DNA of 64,000 nt, taken from Papaver somniferum. Lineage: Eukaryota; Streptophyta; Magnoliopsida; Ranunculales; Papaveraceae. The DNA lies in contig NC_039362.1 of the NCBI RefSeq assembly GCF_003573695.1, positions 113,439,120-113,503,119 on the forward strand, read 5' to 3'. The notes beneath the pieces are model-generated. The model did no database searches and was not told the DNA's origin. It worked only from the letters and a program-made list of their open reading frames with translations. Position numbers and translations under genes: made by a program. Shown here one piece after another: positions 10,726 to 22,629 of the stretch (the first letter of the stretch is position 1; each line of letters begins with the position of its first letter).

Positions 10726-12756
10726 TTACCTCCTCCAGATACTCGAACGGTGAAATATCTTCTTCTTCTTCTTCTGAATCAGAAGTTTCTTCAAGAAGTG
10801 TGCAATATAAGGTATTGGTGTTAAATTTCCAGCATGAATCCACGTACGCCATAAGATCATATCATATCCTGGATGTTCTCGGATTATGTAAAACTTTGTT
10901 TCTGTCCAGGATGAGTTTATGTTCACCTTGAGAGTAATGTGGCCATAAGCCTCTCTGGGCATTCCTTCATGATCCACAATTGATGTTGGAGCATGAATGG
11001 CTTCTTGTCGTGTGATACCGGAGGCTCTGAGAGTTTTTAGAGGGATAACATTGACAGCAGTGCCAACATCAATCAATGCTCGTCTGAATTTGTTTCCCTT
11101 GAGATGGACTGTGGTGAGAAGTCCCCAGTCGTACATTTCTTTGTCTGTTGCTGCTGAAGGCTCATGTGGCGTCTCCTGGATCGATAAACGCTTTCCTGAC
11201 ACAATGTGGTTTAATGCAGCAAACATGTCTCCCCTTTGAGATTTTGATAAATACACCAATTCGCAAACATGCTCAATTAAGGATTGAACTGCTTCCTTGA
11301 CAGGTTGCTCAGAAAGAGTGAAGGCTCTGACTGGGAGAGGATCTCTGTGTACTCCTCCAGTCCCCAAGTTAAGCTCTCCTGATTCAATCTTTTCCTTAAA
11401 TATGCGTTTTAAGGTTCTGCAATCACTTGTGGGATGGTTGACTAACCTATGAAAGCGACAATAACGAGGATTTTCCATGGATTCTTCAGTTGGTTCTTTC
11501 TTGACATACGACAACTTGATTGCGCCGTCTTGAACCCAGGAATCTAGCAGTTCAATAACTTCTTCAATGGAAAAGGGGAAGTCAGGTGCCTCTGGATCAT
11601 CTTCTATGTGTTGAGAAGGAACTTGTGTATTATCCTTCCTTTGCGCCTTTAAAGGAGTTGAGGAAGTATGCTTGCATTGTGGCTCGGATTTTCGTTTGCC
11701 CCCTTCTGCTACATCGTTTGTGGAAGGTTTGAGGTTGTACTGTTTGTTGATCAAACGTCTGCTACCTCGAGTCTCCCGTGGTTCTTCGGTTTTTGTAGTT
11801 TAACCCTCCAGTAAAGCAGGTGCAGTAGTTGCCGATCTCTTAGACGCTTCATGAAGTTCGGAGAAAGTCTGGAACCTGAGATTTTCCAGTAAATCCATAT
11901 AGACTGGAATCATTCCGTTGATGCACAAGTCCACAAGTTGTTGTTCTATGACATTTGGATCATGGCAGTCCAAAGCTTGAGCTATGAATCTCTTCACATA
12001 ATCGTAAGGATGTTCGTTGATTCTTTGAAACATCCTTCCGAGATCAGAGAGGGTGATTTTCTCTGAAACGAAGAAATACTTTCTATAGAAAGCATTAACC
12101 ATTTCTCCCCAACTCTTGATACTTCCTGGTGCGATGCTGTTGTACCAGGTATATGCTCTGCCTTTCAGAGACTTTGAAAATTCCTTCATTCGGACAGTAT
12201 GGTTGTGCTCATCTGCACCCAATGCTTCCAAGAATCGAGAGACATGTTCTCGAGCGTTGTCGGTTCCATCATAAAGGGTGAATGTTGGAGAGTTGTAACC
12301 TTTCGGCAGAGGAATCCTTTGCGTAGCAGCAGGGTATGGAGGTTGGTGACAGTGGACAGAAGACGTTTTGTCTTTACCACGATCCTCCAAAAGGCGCTCC
12401 AGGTCTTCACGAGTGATAAAACTGGATGGATCTTTCGATGGTGGATTGTCTGCAGCCTAAGGGATTTCCTCATCATCTACTACATGGATCAGAGTGACCT
12501 CGGGATCAGCGTCTGAAGACGTTTCTTTAACTTTTCCTTTCTCCTGAGTTTTCTCTGACATCTTGTTTGTAAGAGTCTTGAGATAATTGCATAGTTCCTT
12601 CTGAGTAGCAGCCATGTCAGTCTGATTTTTGGCGAGAGTCTCTTGTACCTTCATGAGATCACCAATGGTAGGTGGATTTTCTCTTATTTCTTCAGGAGAC
12701 CGACCAAAGAGTGGATTGTTGATGGCGCCAGTGCCGTCATTCGCAGGGGTGATCAC
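10726..12756 (-). pseudogene. gag-pro: Tat-1 gag-protease polyprotein
   Basis: One minus-strand frame runs from 12756 to 10726 with only two stops: TAG at 12459-12457 and TAA at 11802-11800, both explainable as CAG/CAA changed by one base. The gag core reads FTLYDGTDNAREHVSRFLEA, RAYTWYNSIAPGSIKSW and FQRINEHPYDYVKRF, the plant retrotransposon gag pattern. A zinc-knuckle variant, YCRFHRLVNHPTSDC (CX2HX4HX4C), lies near 11450. The protease site is ALIDVGTAVNVIPLKTL, with valine replacing the usual threonine of D-T-G. The second strand (YDMILWRTWIHAGN) has the LGRPW motif degraded. Confidence 0.85.
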
Positions 12757-12974
12757 CGGAGCATTTGGAGGAGTAGTAGTGGTAGGCTGCGCCGGAGGAG
12801 TAGTAGTGGCTGGTTGCGCCGAAGGATTGGTATTGGCAGTACCACTAGAGCTTGCAATATTGGGGTCGGGTGTTGAACCCCGATTGGTAACTGAACCAGA
12901 CCTAAGACGATTTGTGAGAATTGACTATGGAACGACCATTTGTGAGAATTGAGAATTGCAACCGAGATAATGAA

Positions 12975-12993
12975 CTCCCACTGTGGTCGCCAA
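12975..12993 (-). other. Primer binding site of Tat-1
   Basis: On the minus strand TTGGCGACCACAGTGGGAG starts three bases after the LTR end. Tat-3 has the same word at 48064-48082, so both use the same primer. The tRNA was not identified. Confidence 0.8.
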
Positions 12994-12995
12994 TA

Positions 12996-15900
12996 TGTAG
13001 ATGGGGAAAAACGATTTGCTGGTTTTTACGGAATTGAGAAGACGACCGTACGAAGGAGACTCCTTGAACCGAGTGAAATGCTTAACCTCACACAGATGCA
13101 CTGCAAGAAGGGAGTGCTTTAAGTTCGAGAGATCAATCTGTAGGAATCCGGCCTAAACCAAGACAATGGTCGTTCCAGAGTCAATTCGGTCACAAGAGAG
13201 GATGGGTCGATCTGTAGGAGGGAAGCTGAGAAATGTGTGAGATCAATAATGATTGAAGATTGTAGGTGTGTTGTGTATTCTGCGTGAATAAATAAGATAA
13301 GTTCTGATTGATTGAATTTGCTATGTTGAGAGTAATTGCTCAGACGTTGAGAAGTTAATCTCTTTGTTGTCTGTTTGACGAAAGATTGTCTTGTTTTCAA
13401 TCATGATTCAGAGACTTATTTATATTGCTATAATTGTAAACACCTTGATTCCATGAAGTGTGACAGTTGCTGGAGTCAAAGAGTGGGGAAGTGGAAATCG
13501 TGTTAAAACCAGTTGCTCATCGTGCGGAGACTTGGTTGATTTTCTACCCACTACTTTGTTAACTCCTTCAACTGATTGCACGACTTGCTCACATTCTCAT
13601 CGTTTGTATGAACACACGTGTCGTAGACCGCCAGATCAAACCCTAGTTAATATCCCCCCATGTAACACGATTGATGTCTCGTGATTGCGCAGACATGTAT
13701 TTAGTTAGTCAGTTGCAGACATGTACTTGGTTGATTTTCATTTCAAATAGGCTTCAAGTTTTTGGGGTCTCTCTGACCTCTTTTCTTATAGCTTATTTTG
13801 TTGTACATCTTTGCTATTTTTAATACAATTTGGATTTACCAAAAAAAAAAAAGTTAGTCAGTTACTGACTTCATGGGACGATGAGTCCTTGTATTGCTAA
13901 GTCGAACATGATTTGCAAATGTTCTGAGACTCATGAATTGAATGTGTCTATTGAGACAGAGGTATGATTCTCAAGTAAATGTTAATAGCTAAGGTGAGCA
14001 AATATTGCTCATTCGATGGATTGTTGAATATTGATAACTGAACCAATATTTAAGATACTGGCAACTGAACCGAGTATAATTAATAAAATGTTGATCATGG
14101 GATCCTCGTAAAATTATTAGTGTTTGAATCTGCTCAAAATCATGTTTTTGCAGAGCTTTGGATTCGAAACCCTAATTTTGATCAATTGTTGATTAATTGA
14201 TGATTTATTGAAAATCAACCATGGAGTGAAGGAGGGACCGGCTACGCCCAGATACTCGAGTGAGCAAATACCAAAGTCTTTTGAAGACCAGTTGGTGAAA
14301 GGATGATTAAATGCTGGTCTAATCATTTATTAAAATAATGCTCGTCTGAGCCTTAGGTGATAAAACCTAATTAATTATGAAGAGATGAGGGACCGACCAA
14401 GGGGTCATGAAACCGGCCCTGGTTGGTCACGGGATCGACTGACGATTATTCCATGAAATTCCAAGTTATTTGGAATGATTCTGGACCTAATACGTGTGAT
14501 TGTGCAAATTATGTCAAATTGTGAAAATGTGTGGGACCGGCTCCTTGCAAGACAAAGAGCCAACCTTGGTCGGTCAAGGTAACATGCTCACGTCGCCAGA
14601 GTGTCCGTGTCTCAGTCCTGAGAATTTTGATATTTTCGGATGTGCGTTTGAGCAACATTTTGAGAAAATATGAAGAACTCAAGGATTTTGCTGAAACTGA
14701 GGAAACTTCATAAGATAAAGGAAATAATAATAAAATAAAGGAATCATGAAGTGTGGGACCGTCTATGGCCAAGGCATGGCCGGCCAACCAATGAGCCCGG
14801 TCCCATGACAATTTTCCTAATGTTATATTATTTTCATGATTTTAGGGAAATATCATGAAATCAAGGAGTTTGTTGAAACTAAGGAGTTTTCCTTGAAGTA
14901 AAGGAGTTTCCATGAGATGAAGGAAACAAATAATATTAATAATAATAAAATAAAGGCGTGTGGGACCGGCTTGGGCATGGGCGGCCGGCTAGGGCCCGGT
15001 CCCGTGAGTTTTCCCTAATTTTATGTATTAGTTCCATGATGAAGGAAATATCATGAAATCAAGGAATTTCATGGGATGAAGAAAATAATAATAATAAAAT
15101 AATAAGAAATGCAAGGTGTGGGACCGGCCACAACTAGGGCATGACCTGTCGGCTAGTAGGCTTGGTCCCGCACACCTTTCCTAATTATTTATTATTTCCT
15201 TGATGCAAAGGAAACACCATAAGATTGAGGAGTTTCCTTGAAACGAAGGAATTTTGTTCAAATGAGGGAATTTTCATGAGATCAAGGAAAATAATAAAAA
15301 TATGATAAAATATAAAATTGGGTGTGGGACGGGCCACGACACGACCGGTCGGCCGATGGGCCCAGTCCCCCAGCGCCTTGGTTAATATTTTATTATTTAT
15401 TATTTTCTTCCTATTTTTGCATAGGTTCATCGTTCCTTCGTGTTTTGGAATGCTCATTCGTGCATTCAGGTGCTCGTTATTGCATTATTGATGAGTACAC
15501 TTGCACCATTTTGATCGGGGCTTACTCGATAGTGGCTCAAATGCCCGTGTGTTGAATATTTATTACTAACCCGTGGAATTCTGCTGGGAAGAACCATGAA
15601 TTGAAGTAACGAAATATTATGAAAAAACCTAGAATATTTTTCAGGGACTCAGTTAATGAATCTAATGATTTAGGAATAATTAATTGAGGGCTCTATACTA
15701 GTAGGATCGTCTAGGAGCATTAATTATTTAGGAATTGAGTGATATGAGCTTGTTGAAGCGTCATATTTCTTTTATATAGTCAGGGAAAACATTGTTACAT
15801 CTTGAAGACGTTATTGCTCTATACTAGCAGGCAAGCTGTCTAGGAGCCGTCCAATCTTTCGATTCTATATAAAAGAAATTATTGAAATTGATCAGTATTC

Positions 15901-16105
15901 ATGAGATATGTCGTTGCCTCAGCTGAGAGACTACACATCTACATAAACTCTGAGAGACAGTAGTCTCAGTCAGAGATTTTTGTGGCATGAGCTTTTATGC
16001 TTCGATGAGAGACATGAGCCTCAATACTCATCTGATTGCTGGATTAGGAGCACGTATAATTATGGTTTTACAATTTTATCCCTTGTCGAAAATCCACCAT
16101 CTACA
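12996..16105 (-). repeat. 5' LTR of Tat-1 (3.1 kb) with internal repeats
   Basis: The ends are inverted copies: TGTAGATGG at 12996 and CCATCTACA ending at 16105. The segment 13080-13290 matches the same part of the Tat-3 LTR (for example GAGAGATCAATCTGTA and TCCGGCCTAAACCAAGA). The far end (GGTTTTAC.ATTTTA.CC then CCACCATC) also matches. The middle differs completely. Around 14370-15400 it holds about five degenerate copies of a 160-220 bp unit beginning GTGGGACCGGC (near 14531, 14753, 14958, 15117, 15323) separated by AATAATAAAATAAAGG tracts. No coding sequence is supported. Confidence 0.85.
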
Positions 16106-16622
16106 GAAGGAATTCTGATTTTACTTCTGGAGCTGGAACTTTTTCAGTCGTATCAGAAGTACTTGGTATATTAGACTGCTTAGAGCATCCTTGAATTGAG
16201 AGTTTACTCAAGCGATGTTCACTTACCAAAGCATCCTTTTTGAGGCTTGCCTCAAGAGACATACGTGAAGAATGATCTTCAGTATTTTCTTTGAAATTGC
16301 AGTCTCTTACTACACCAAGAAGAACATTGACATGATGTTTCAACCAATTAAATCTATCAGCTTGAATTCTAACAATATTTAGAATCAATTCACTCTCTTC
16401 AGCTGTTTCCCGTTCATTAATAGAGATAAACTCTTTTGAAGGGTAATCGGAAAAACACATGTCAGAGTCTGTCTGTCTTGTTTGAACACAAGGTTCGTCT
16501 ATATTTGAGATTGAAGAATCTTTCTCTTTAATATAAATAGACGAGACATAACTTTTGTTTCTGATGACGTGTTTATCAGAGATGGTACTCTTGTCCATAG
16601 ATTCAGATTGCCACAAACACAT
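16106..16622 (-). pseudogene. Copia-B gag-region fragment, cut by Tat-1
   Basis: A minus-strand frame of about 170 residues starts just inside the primer site of Copia-B and is broken off by the Tat-1 insertion at 16105. It is polar, rich in Ser, Glu and Lys, and I recognise no gag, zinc-knuckle or other domain. One segment reads RFNWLKHHVNVLLGVVRDC. It does not obviously match the start of the Copia-A gag-pol, so the two copies may belong to different subfamilies. By position it should be the N-terminal part of gag. Confidence 0.5.
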
Positions 16623-16665
16623 ACTTGTAAGATCTTTACACGTGTTTGCCTACTCTGCTACCAAT

Positions 16666-19021
16666 TGAAAAAGTGGGGGTACAACAACCACACCCAATAT
16701 TTCAATTAGCAATATGTATGGAATAACTCCAATATACTTTCAAGAGAATCAACTAGACTCAATCTTAATAAAGTATATCAAAGAGTTATAATATCTCGAT
16801 CTCTCGATTTAATTCTTACTCAAGCAAATAGAAATCTGCGAGTCTAATTAAATACAAGAGAGATAACTTGGATGGTACCAAAGACCAATATCCAAGTGTC
16901 AATCAATGTAAATCAACAACCAAAGGTTGGATATTCTAATTGATTGATCTAACGCACAACCTGTGATATTTCAATTATATAACAAAATATAATGCGGAAA
17001 AAAAAATAACACAGACACCAGAAGTTTTGTTACCGAGGAAACCGCAAATGCAGAAAACCCCGAGAACTAGTCCAGATTGAACACACACTGTATTAAGCCG
17101 CTACAGACACTAGCCTACTACAAACTAACTTTGGTCTGGACTGTAGTTGAACCCCAATCAATGTCACACTGATCCAAGGTACAGTTGCGCTCCTTACGTT
17201 TCTGATCCCAGTAGGATACTATGCACTTGATTCCCTTAGCTGATCTCACCCACAACTAAGAGTTTCTACGACCCAAAGTCGAAGACTTTAATAAACAAAT
17301 GTGTATCACACAGAAAAGTCTACGGTAATAGATAAATCTGTCTCCCACAGAAATACCTACGAGTTTTGTTCCGTCTTTTGATAAATCAAGGTGAACATGA
17401 ACCAATTGATAACCCGGACTTATATTCCCGAAGAAAAACCTCGTATTATCAATCACCTCACAATAATCTTAATAGACGCGGCAAAAGAAGATATCGTGGA
17501 ATAACAAACGATGAGACGAAGATGTTTGTGATTACTTTTATATATTGCCTATCGGAGATATCAATCTCAAGCCAATCATTACGATTGTACTCAATAGTAT
17601 AGAAACAACAATATCAGATCATACAACTACAAGAAAGTAGTATCGGTCTGGCTTCACAATCCCAATGAAGTCTTCAAGTCGTTAACCTACAGGGTCTTTG
17701 TAGAAACCTAAGTTTAAAGGATAATCGACTCTATCTTATACAACTAGTATCACACAGGAGGTGTGGGTATTAGGTTTCCCAGTTGCTAGAGTTCTCCTTT
17801 ATATAGTCTTTCAAATCAGGGTTTGCAATCAATGTTAGCTTATTAACAAAGCATTCAATATTCACCGTTAGATGAAAACTTGATTAGATTCAAGCTAATA
17901 TCTTTCAACCGTTAGATCTTAAACTTAGCTTGTTACACACAAATGAAATGCACGTTTTAGGTTTTTGTAACCGTACCCAAACATGTACAGTTGTTGGTTC
18001 AACAGTAGTTAACCAAATGGTTAGCCATATGAGCACTTTCATATCAACCATATTCTTCTTCACCATAACTAGTTCAAATGACTCAAATGAACTAGTTAGA
18101 GAGTTTTTCACTTTCTTAGATCTTATAGAAGTATACAAGACACAATCAAGGAAAAAAGGATTTATCAATTCATGAACTTTATAGCCACGGTTTGCAAACT
18201 TGCATTCCTTAATTAATATAAGTATAAGTTCATGAATAATCGTTTTTAGAATATAACCAACCTAAGTACCCGTACTAGGTATGCGGACTTAAGTACCCAG
18301 AATAAGTTTGTAAATAGTTTACAAACTCCAGCAGATTTTCTCGGGAAGAGAACCTCCAACAGTACGCGGACTGGGTTCGCGGACTCTGTTCCGGTTTTCC
18401 TGAGCAGCAAAGTACGCATACTTTGGTTCAAGGAATAAGGACTTATACATGTATGTGTTACCACACAATGCTTATACCAACATTGGTTATATAATCTAAA
18501 CTCTCATTCCAATCATTGAAACATTCTTAGAGGATGTTATATAGTTTTTATTCACAAACCATTTTTCGTCAAAGCCATTTTCAAGTGATTGAAACATAAC
18601 ATGACTTTCGTCACTAGGTAAAGATGAACTTGGCCAAAGTGAAAGCTTACCAACACATATTTCGAGAAATAGATAAGCGAGATAAACTCGGCTCGAAATA
18701 GCAAATGTGTATAATCAAAGTCTATATAGAAAAACGACTTTTGTCTCAAGATAGGAGATAGAGTAGATAGACTTTTGAGTGATAGATAAGTTAAAGTCTC
18801 CACATACCTTTTAGTCGATGAAGTTCCACCAGTTACTTGAGTAGTTCTTCGTCTTGTATGATGATCGGCATGGAGTTCTTGAGCTCAACTACACTTTCTA
18901 TCCTAGTCCGAGACTTAGCTATAGTAGACTAGAAATCAAGACTTATAGTTTTGATCACTAACATTGACAAATATGCTTGAGATAGCAACGCATGCGAGTT
19001 CGACCGAGAAGTGCTCTAACA
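16666..19021 (-). repeat. 5' LTR of Copia-B (2.36 kb)
   Basis: On the minus strand it starts TGTTAGAGCACT and ends TTTTTCA. It aligns along nearly its full length with the Copia-A LTR, for example around GAGGAAACCGCAAATGCAGA (17036) and CAAGGTACAGTTGCGCTCC (17175). It is about 180 bp shorter, mainly because Copia-A has extra repeat units in the 24.25-24.46 kb part. Short frames inside it are not supported as genes. Confidence 0.9.
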
Positions 19022-19709
19022 TTGAGTGATCAACAGGATTCTCAGTGATGCGAATCGCGTTTGAGTTATCACAAAAGATCTTCATTATTCCGGAATCAAT
19101 TCTATAATCAACAAGCATTTGTTTCATCCATAGAAGTTGAGTACAACATGAACCAGCAGCAATATATTCTGCTTCACATGTCGAAAGAGATTGTGAATTT
19201 TGTTTCTTGCTATGCCAAGCTACAAGATTCATCCTTACATAGTAGAATCCCACTGATGTACTCTTTCTGTCTTCCACACACCATGCCCAATTGGCATCTG
19301 AATAGGCAGTAAGATCAGTGTTAGTATCAAAAGTGTAAGAAAGACCATACCCGACAGTGTGATTGATATAGCGTATGATCCTCTTTGTGGCGGCAAGATG
19401 AGATGCCTTTGGATTTGCTTGAAACCTAGCACAACAACCAACACTAAAAGAAATGTCAGGTCTCGTGGCAGTGAGATACAAAAGACTTCCAATAATAGAT
19501 CGATATATTTTTTGATCCACATTTACACCTTTCTCATCTCTATGTAGTTTCCCCGTGGTAGGCATAGGAGTAAGTTTTGGAGTTGACTTATCGAGGTTGA
19601 ATCTTGAAACAAGATTTTTTGCATATTTTTCTTGAGATAAGTAAATTCCATCCTTGTGTTGTTGAATTTGTAAACCCAAAAAGAATTTTAATTCACCAAC
19701 GTTGCTCAT
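19022..19709 (-). pseudogene. pol: Copia-A RT C-terminal part and RNase H
   Basis: The frame reads NVGELKFFLGLQIQQHKDGI, SQEKYAKNLVSRF, YRSIIGSLLYLTATRPDI and then RNase H: AYSDANWAWC, DRKSTSVGF, QNSQSLSTCEAEYIAAG and KIFCDNSNAIRI. These are standard Copia RNase H blocks with catalytic D, E and D visible. The protein is cut at VDHS, directly before the Copia-B LTR; the frame reported past that point is LTR sequence. The usual HIDIRYHFI end is therefore outside the window. It is separated from the RT core by a stop at about 19756. Confidence 0.9.
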
Positions 19710-19757
19710 TTCAAACTTCTTACCAAGAGAGACTTGAAAATCTTTTGCATGCTTCTC

Positions 19758-20288
19758 CTATGTTGATCCATAGATGATATCATCTACATAAAATTGAGAA
19801 ATTACAACATCTTTCCCACTCCATTTGGTAAACAATGTTTTATCAGCTCCACCTCTTGAAAAACCTTTCCTAAGAAGAGAAGTAGTTAGTTTTTCAAACC
19901 AGGCACGAGGTGCTTGTTTTAAACCGTACAGTGCCTTGTTAAGTTTAAGAACATGATCGGGAAAATCAGGGTTTTCAAAACCCTTAGGTTGAGAGACATA
20001 AACTTCTTCCTTTAAGTTTCCATTTAGGAAGGAGGATTTAATGTATATCTGAAACAACTTAACCTTAAGAAAACAAGCATGAGCTAATAATAATCGAATG
20101 GACTCAAGACGTGCCACAGGAGCAAAGGTTTCGTCAAAGTCGATCCCTTCAATCTGTGAATATCCTTGAGCGACAAGTCTAGATTTGTTTCTAAAAATGG
20201 TTCCAAATTCATCATACTTGTTCTTAAATATCCATTTGGTACCAACAATATTTATATTGGGGAGGACAAGGTACGAGTTTCTATACAT
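19758..20288 (-). pseudogene. pol: Copia-A reverse transcriptase core
   Basis: A 176-residue piece contains GTKWIFKNKYDEFGTI, KSRLVAQGYSQIEGIDF, ETFAPVARLESIRLL, LYGLKQAPRAWF and FYVDDIIYGST. The catalytic YVDD (19779-19790) is intact. The piece IYIKSSFLNG stands where active copies have DVKSAFLNG, so the first catalytic aspartate is replaced. Together with the stop after YGST, this makes it inactive. RT would copy the element RNA into DNA in virus-like particles. Confidence 0.92.
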
Positions 20289-20598
20289 CTTGTCTTTGAA
20301 ACTGATTTAACTCTTCATGCATTGCGCTTACCCAAAAAGGATCACTAAGAGATTCATCAATATTCTTAGGCTCTACTTACGATAGATAACAACCAAAATT
20401 GCAAATCTTTTGAAGTTGACCTCTCGTCTTAGCAGTAGAATCCCTACCTCCAATAATATTGTTAGTATCATGATTCCTTTGAACCCAAAGATGTCGTGTG
20501 GTGACACGTTCTTGTTCAAGAGGAACATCCTGACTAGAGTTTTTCTCCTCATCACTAGAGACATCAGGATCAGCAACCGTTGGAACAACTTCTTCTGA

Positions 20599-21339
20599 TT
20601 ATGACGTTTCTTTGATTTTCTCAATTGTCTCGGTTGGAGGCAATTCAACAGGAGAGTCGTCATGATGAAAATTACTTAAATCATCAATGATAAAATTAGG
20701 TAATTCCATCATGACTTGGGTTCTGAGATTAAAGACTCGGAATCCACGACTGTCAGATGCATAGTCGAGAAAAATGCCCTCATCGCTTTTTGAATCAAAC
20801 TTCCCTTTCTGTTCTCGATCCTTTAGAATGTAGCACTTACTTCCGAACACTCTGAGATAGTGTAAGTTGGGTTTCTTACCGTACCAAAACTCATAGGGAG
20901 TGTTTAAGGTCTTTGACCGTAAATAAAGACGATTGATCAAATAGCAAGCCGTAAAAACAGCCTCACCCCAAAACCTTAATGGTAAGTTTTTGTTATGGAG
21001 CATTACCCTAGCCATTTCTCGAATATTTCTATTCTTCATTTCTGCAAATCCATTTTCCTATGGAGTGAAGGTGGTGAGTATTGTTGAATAATTCCCAGAG
21101 AGTTACAGTATTCAAATACCTTGGTGTCTGAATTCTATGCCACGATCGCTTCTAAATTTCGTTAGTTTGCGACCTTGTTCATTCTGGATTCTATTAACAA
21201 TAATCTTGAACTCACTGAGAGTTTCATTCTTGTGAGCAAAAAATGCCACCCAGGTGAATCTAGTGTAATCATCTACCATAACCAAAGCATACTTCTTCCC
21301 ATCCACTGTAGATTGTTGAATTGGGCCGAAAAGATCCAT
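20599..21339 (-). pseudogene. pol: Copia-A integrase
   Basis: Two frames separated by a damaged stretch at 21040-21111. The first starts MDLFGPIQQSTVDGKKYALV and includes VDDYTRFTWV and TKFRSDRGIEF, giving two of the catalytic acidic residues (D in MDLFG, D in RSDRG). The second (21039-20599) starts NIREMARVMLHNKNLPLRFW and has ACYLINR, LRVFGSKCYILK and GIFLDYASDSRGFRVFN, the region after the core. The third catalytic residue (normally in QQNGVAER) falls in the damaged part, where only a QENGFAE-like remnant can be read. Confidence 0.88.
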
Positions 21340-21344
21340 ATGAA

Positions 21345-22562
21345 TTAAATCAAGTGGAGCTTTGGTGAGAATATTTCAGGATGATTTGTGTGAACTTTCG
21401 TTTGTTTACCCTTTTGACAGGCACCACATACACCTTCAACCTTAGGATTAATTTTGGGAACGCCTCTACGAAGTTCTTTGTTGATGATCTTAGTTAGAAG
21501 ACGATAATTGATGTGACCAAAACGCTCATGCCAAAGCTGTGTAGATTCAACCTTGGTCAAATTGCAACAATTACTAAATTGAGTATCTAGAAGATAATAG
21601 TTATTTTTGCCACATGATCCTTGAAAAATCACTTTTCCAGACTTGTCGACAATGTCACATACTTTATCATTGAAGACAACCTTATGGACTTTGTCACAGA
21701 TTTGACTAATAGAAAGAAGATTAGTAGCCATACCTTTAACATATACGACATTATGAATTTTAGGAACGCCGGGCAATTTGATCGTCCCTTTATTGCTTAT
21801 GTAACAGCAGCTTCCATCTCCAAAATTTACAGGTCCACCATCAAAATCACTTGAGTTGATAAACCATGAGAGATATCCAGTCATGTGCTTGCTACACCCA
21901 CTATCAAGAAACCATTGATATGGTGATGTTGACTTCAGAGCAAAAGCTGTCATACTAGCACTACTAACCACTTTAGGCTTTCTTGTTAGTATTGAATATC
22001 TTTTAAGAGATGACAAAAGTTGAATAGCTTTCTTATGAAAGTCACTAGCGACCTTCAGTCTTCTCTTGAAGGACAAACACACATTTTGAAAGTGCTTGTG
22101 GGAACCACAAAACAAACATGTACCAACATCATAAACCTTATTCGAAGAGTTCTGAGCACTGTCAGGTTTCACAAAGTCTATACCTTTCTTATCACCTGAC
22201 ATACGGCAATTCTTCAAAGAAGAGTTAGAGTTTTCATTTAAAATATTTGAAAAAGACTTTACAGACTTCAAATCCTTAAGCTTTGCAATTTCTGCAGCAA
22301 GATCAGAATTAATCTGGATTTCTTTGTCTAACTTTTTCTGAAGATCAACAACTTCATCAGAGCAATCTCGAGGTTTAGGTTTTTTGATAAAACCCTTGCA
22401 ATGAGATTTATCAATTTCCGTTATCCATCGAAATTTTTCGAGACACAAGAACTTGATGAGTTTTTTTAAATCAGGATTTTCAACCTTTTCGATGGTTTCT
22501 AGAACACACTCGATGTTGAGTTTATCCATTTCTGGTGAAGCGTTTTCATATACAATATTGTC
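21345..22562 (-). pseudogene. gag-pro: Copia-A gag remnant, zinc knuckle, protease and pre-integrase
   Basis: The start is taken at MDNIVYENASPEM (22562), 54 bases after the primer site. The first 150 residues are lysine-rich and predicted helical, with no clear gag core, so gag seems shortened. A zinc knuckle CLFCGSHKHFQNVC follows (CX2CX4HX4C). The protease site is WFLDSGCSKHMTG, with later ATNLLSISQICD. The pre-integrase domain reads LWHERFGHINYRLL and CGACQKGKQ, carrying the H2C2 zinc finger. The frame ends at 21345, where a frameshift separates it from integrase. Confidence 0.88.
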
Positions 22563-22615
22563 CATTATCAGATCGCTACAAACACAGACTTGTAAGGTCT
22601 TTAATGTATTTGCCT

Positions 22616-22627
22616 GCTCTGATACCA
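22616..22627 (-). other. Primer binding site of Copia-A (initiator-Met tRNA type)
   Basis: On the minus strand TGGTATCAGAGC stands two bases after the LTR end (22630). This is the classic plant Copia site complementary to the 3' end of initiator methionine tRNA. Confidence 0.93.
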
Positions 22628-22629
22628 AT

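Larger units (their letters stand above)
6118..16105 (-). mobile_element. Tat-1: Tat-lineage gypsy element, internally deleted
   Basis: Read on the minus strand: 3.1-kb LTR (16105-12996), primer site (12993-12975), gag-protease (12756-10726), integrase remnants (10725-10106), then an antisense gene on the plus strand (6151-9824). RT and RNase H are deleted. This layout equals that of Tat-2. The expected left LTR next to 6118 is not present. The simplest reading is that the Athila element was inserted between the antisense gene and that LTR, so the LTR lies outside the window. The right end interrupts the gag of Copia-B at 16105/16106, with candidate target duplication GAAGG (16106-16110). Confidence 0.75.
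16106..19021 (-). mobile_element. Copia-B: 5' LTR and gag start, inserted in Copia-A
   Basis: The LTR (16666-19021) is followed on the minus strand by AT, then TGGTAGCAGAGT, a one- or two-base variant of the initiator-Met primer site, and then the gag fragment. The LTR starts exactly where the RNase H frame of Copia-A stops (19022), so Copia-B inserted there. Its remaining part would lie beyond Tat-1, outside the window. Candidate target duplication: TTGAG (19022-19026). Confidence 0.8.

Noticed and set aside
12199..12952. Plus-strand frames over Tat-1 gag
   Set aside because: Shadows of the minus-strand gag-pro frame, which carries recognisable gag motifs.
16666..19021. This LTR as the 3' LTR of Copia-A
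   Set aside because: A primer site and gag start follow it on the minus strand, and the Copia-A RNase H is cut before its end, so it is the 5' LTR of a separate nested element.
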